Shown: positions 61,375-64,000 of the stretch, piece after piece
Position numbering within the stretch: position 1 is the stretch's first letter
Layout of the letters: each line of letters opens with the position of its first letter
Assembly: GCF_031755915.1 (NCBI RefSeq)
Contig: NC_083379.1
Span: forward strand, 38,510,001 to 38,574,000
Direction of reading: 5' to 3'
DNA length: 64,000 nucleotides
Source: Ziziphus jujuba
Taxonomy: Eukaryota > Streptophyta > Magnoliopsida > Rosales > Rhamnaceae
Translations under genes and position numbers: made by a program
The notes under the pieces: generated by a model
What the model saw: only the letters and a program-made list of their open reading frames with translations
Told to the model about the DNA's origin: nothing
The model's database searches: none

Positions 61375-63364
61375 TCAGACTAAAATAGGTGAAATATCAG
61401 GAACATGAATAGGAAACTCCTCAATCTCATCCGTCCATGGATTACTCTTTTCCTTGTTGGGATCAATGGTCCTTAAAGCTCTCCAAACCACACTGTTACA
61501 CTTAAACCCAGATCCAAAAGCAATCTGCCATAGCCTATCACCTTTCCTCACCCTTCCTTTAGCTTCAGTGTAAGCAAGCTCATACCACAGTGAGCTGCTT
61601 GAGGTATTCCCGAACCTATACAAAGTCATTCTCGAGGGCTCCATATGCCATCTTGTTAGAGCAAGGTTCTTCTCTATCTGATCGAGAACTCCTCTCCCTC
61701 CTGCATGGATGCAAATGTGCTCGAAAGCGAGCTTGAAATCGGGAACGTACTGCTTCATCTTCATCTTGAAGACCTTTCTTCCGATTAGGTTTGCTAGAAA
61801 AAGCAGTTGTTCCGACAAAGGAAGAACCAGTGGGCCAAGCATTGTGATGTTGGTTTTGATGGCTTCTCCTGCTACGGCCATGAGATCTCTCGAGAGCATG
61901 ATACCGACTTTTTTGGATTCGTCTTCTTGCTGTACGACGCATTTGAATGATTTGTCGTCAGCACCTTTGTGTGTACGTAAGGTTTGCATGAGCTGGTACT
62001 TCGAACGCCGGCGTTCGGAGGACCGGTTCGTCAAGAGGACCGCTGCACCACCTAGCCGGAACAGACAGTTTGTGATGAGCATTGAACGGTTGTTTCCTCC
62101 GTACCAGTTTAGAGTCATGCTCTCTGTGCTAACCACTAGGGCATAGGAATTGGATTGGTCCTATTTACGAAGAAGGAAAAAGCTTTATGAATGAATAAAT
62201 GAACCAATGAGTGAATAATAATAATAATAACAATAACAATAATAATAATAATAAGTCATCAACAAGCCTAACAAGTAGACCAGACCCCTACTAGGTTTGC
62301 ATCCAATCGACAAAAATAAGCCCTGGACCCATTTTCATTTAATAAAACCTAAGAGTACAAACATAATAATAGAATGGAAAAATATAAAAGTATTGTCATT
62401 TGTCAATCATGGATAAAATCATGAGATGTGTCAATATTGAATTCAAGGTATTTAAACCATTTTTGACTTTTTAATAATTAATTAATATTAAAGACCTATA
62501 TAGTTTCAAAGAAAAAGAAAAAAAAAACAAAAAGTATGTTTCCACTTTTTTTTTTTTTTTTTTTGGGGGTAATAAGTATGTTTCCACTTGTCACAATGAT
62601 AAACAACATTCTTTCAAAAATGAAATAGATTGTTTGCAAACCTTTAACAAGCGTTTGGCGAGATCTATGGAAATCAGGCTTGCACTGCAACCCATCCCAC
62701 CAAGATTGTAGCTCAAAATGTTCCCCCTTAGCTTGTAGCGGTTCACAACCATGGCAGACAAAGAAGGAGTAGGATTAAACAAACTGCAATTCACCACAAC
62801 GACCCCAATATCCTTAACGTTCACTCCGGTTTTGGCTAACAACTGGTCTATAGCTCCAAACATCACCATCTCCACCTCCTTCCTCGCCTTCGCCATTGTC
62901 GGGTCGATTGGAACCTCCAAAGCTGCTTCTGGCGCATAAGTCTTCTGTCCATAACCGGACCTCTCCAAGATCTTCCTCTGAAATGCTAACGTTTCTTCGG
63001 AGAAGCTGTTGGTGTCCTTAGACTGCCTCATGAAAGTTTCTCGGCTGACCATAAGAGATGGATCAGGCTTAAATGCCGAGAAATCGAGCAAGTAAACCTC
63101 TCGTGGACGGAGAGCAAAGTAAAGGGTTGCTAAGCAAACAGTAAGTCCAGTACAAACTAGGGTTACTGATACTAGACTTAGCTGGTGTTGGTGAAAAAGG
63201 TGGACCAAATCTTCAATGGAAAGATGAGCCAAAGCTACTATAATTGGCAGGAGACATATGTACATGGCGTTAGAGATCAAGTAGTGATAACCAAGCTTCA
63301 CGTACTTGAGTCTAACGCCATCTTGTTTGTTCTCCATGCTTTGTTTTTCCTCACTAGTCCCCAT
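61375..63364 (-). CDS. KCS: 3-ketoacyl-CoA synthase (FAE1/KCS family)
   Basis: Two exons, 62642-63364 and 61375-62160, with a GT-AG intron of 481 bp containing an ATA microsatellite near 62217-62255. The product is 502 residues. KCS condenses malonyl-CoA with acyl-CoA, the rate-limiting step of very-long-chain fatty-acid elongation in the ER, feeding cuticular wax, suberin and sphingolipids. Two membrane segments lie at residues about 30-50 and 63-84. The FAE1_CUT1 domain follows, with [18 protein letters not shown], Cys226 in GGMGCSASL, His393 in ICIHAGGRG and Asn426 in [10 protein letters not shown], the Cys-His-Asn triad. The residue after GCSA is Ser where Gly is usual. Closest in style to the KCS4/KCS11 branch, from memory. 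The first ATG (63364) sits right after a TA run; Met10 (63337) has a better start context and may be used, giving 493 residues. Confidence 0.93.
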
Positions 63365-63460
63365 ACAATATATATATATATATGTATAAATATTGAAAAC
63401 CAAAACCAGATTAAAAACAATTGTTTTTTCCCCCCTATCTTTTTCTTCTTCTTCTTCTTC

Positions 63461-63491
<31 letters not shown>

Positions 63492-64000
63492 TTGGTTATT
63501 ATAAAACACAGAGAAAGATGGAGAAATTAAAGAAAAGCATATGCATGTATGAGGGAGGATATGTTGTGATTTTTGAACTGGGAGTGCGTGTCAAATTTAT
63601 ACATGATGCTGAGTGTGAAAATTAGACTACGCATTTTCATTGTTAAGTCGGCCTACCATTCTACCACCATTTGTAGCAATAAATGTGACAACTATGTCAT
63701 TCATAACGTATGCAGAGATATTTAGACGTCTCTGAGCTCAACTATCATATTTATGATGATGGTGATTCATAGATTGTCAGTGAGAGACATTATAAATATT
63801 GAATAAATATATATATATTGCCAGTCAATTCTGTTCTGGCTACAGTAGCTGATTAATCCCATAGTAATTACTTCAGCCTGTCAACCATATAGTTCCTAGC
63901 TAACCATTATACTATTTTCGGCTATATACATATCCATGGCCATTTCCATATATCTATATATATATATATATATATGCATGTATGAAATCCCCAAATTTAT
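63365..64000. other. Upstream region of the KCS gene
   Basis: Contains a TA run at 63368-63382 touching the first ATG, long T and TTC tracts (63440-63495), and several TA microsatellites near 63809 and 63955. The TA run could serve as the TATA region. No gene seen. Confidence 0.45.

Noticed and set aside
1..64000. Possible biosynthetic gene cluster
   Set aside because: The neighbouring genes act in unrelated pathways and compartments, and are separated by long spacers and transposons.

Overview
This is a 64 kb piece of a nuclear genome from a flowering plant, almost certainly a eudicot. The signs are AT-rich spacers, GT-AG introns of about 80-1000 bp, plant-only gene families (chloroplast ATP synthase gamma, S40 senescence regulator, GGPPS small subunit, 3-ketoacyl-CoA synthase, FAR1-related) and plant LTR retrotransposons. 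I cannot name the species from sequence alone; a rosid is a guess.

Left third (1-24 kb). Two aconitase genes lie head-to-tail on the minus strand. The downstream one (472-3069, 3' part outside the window) has a long Ser/Arg-rich presequence, as in mitochondrial aconitase. The upstream one (4770-11000) is complete: 20 exons, 898 codons, and a first coding exon of only four bases (ATGG), so it starts like cytosolic ACO1. Shared exon lengths and residual intron similarity show a tandem duplication. Next come an 8-exon NDUFAF2-like complex I assembly-factor gene (minus, 12406-16352) and a divergent, intronless chloroplast ATP synthase gamma gene (plus, 18103-19224) in which one of the two redox-switch cysteines is Val.

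Middle (24-41 kb). An S40-family gene (24214-24831), an intronless GGPPS small-subunit gene (minus, 27007-27918), small fold-back elements, and a Ty1/copia element (32749-37518, minus) with 183-bp LTRs that begin TA and end TA, flanked by TGCTT.

Right (41-59.5 kb). A FAR1/FHY3-related pseudogene (minus) is split by a stack of elements. Copia element A (41765-56808, TSD TGACC) has its 5' LTR split by B, a Ty3-type solo-LTR-like element (41998-51549, TSD ACTGG). B is itself split by C, a non-autonomous Ty3/gypsy element (42440-48757, TSD CTGTT) that keeps gag, protease and the integrase tail but has lost reverse transcriptase and the integrase core. A separate insertion of about 0.89 kb splits the FAR1 DNA-binding domain.

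Right end. A two-exon 3-ketoacyl-CoA synthase gene (minus, 61375-63364). Gene functions are housekeeping or specialised metabolism (TCA/cytosolic citrate metabolism, respiration, photophosphorylation, isoprenoids, very-long-chain fatty acids); nothing suggests they form a cluster. I saw no CRISPR array, rRNA or convincing tRNA gene.
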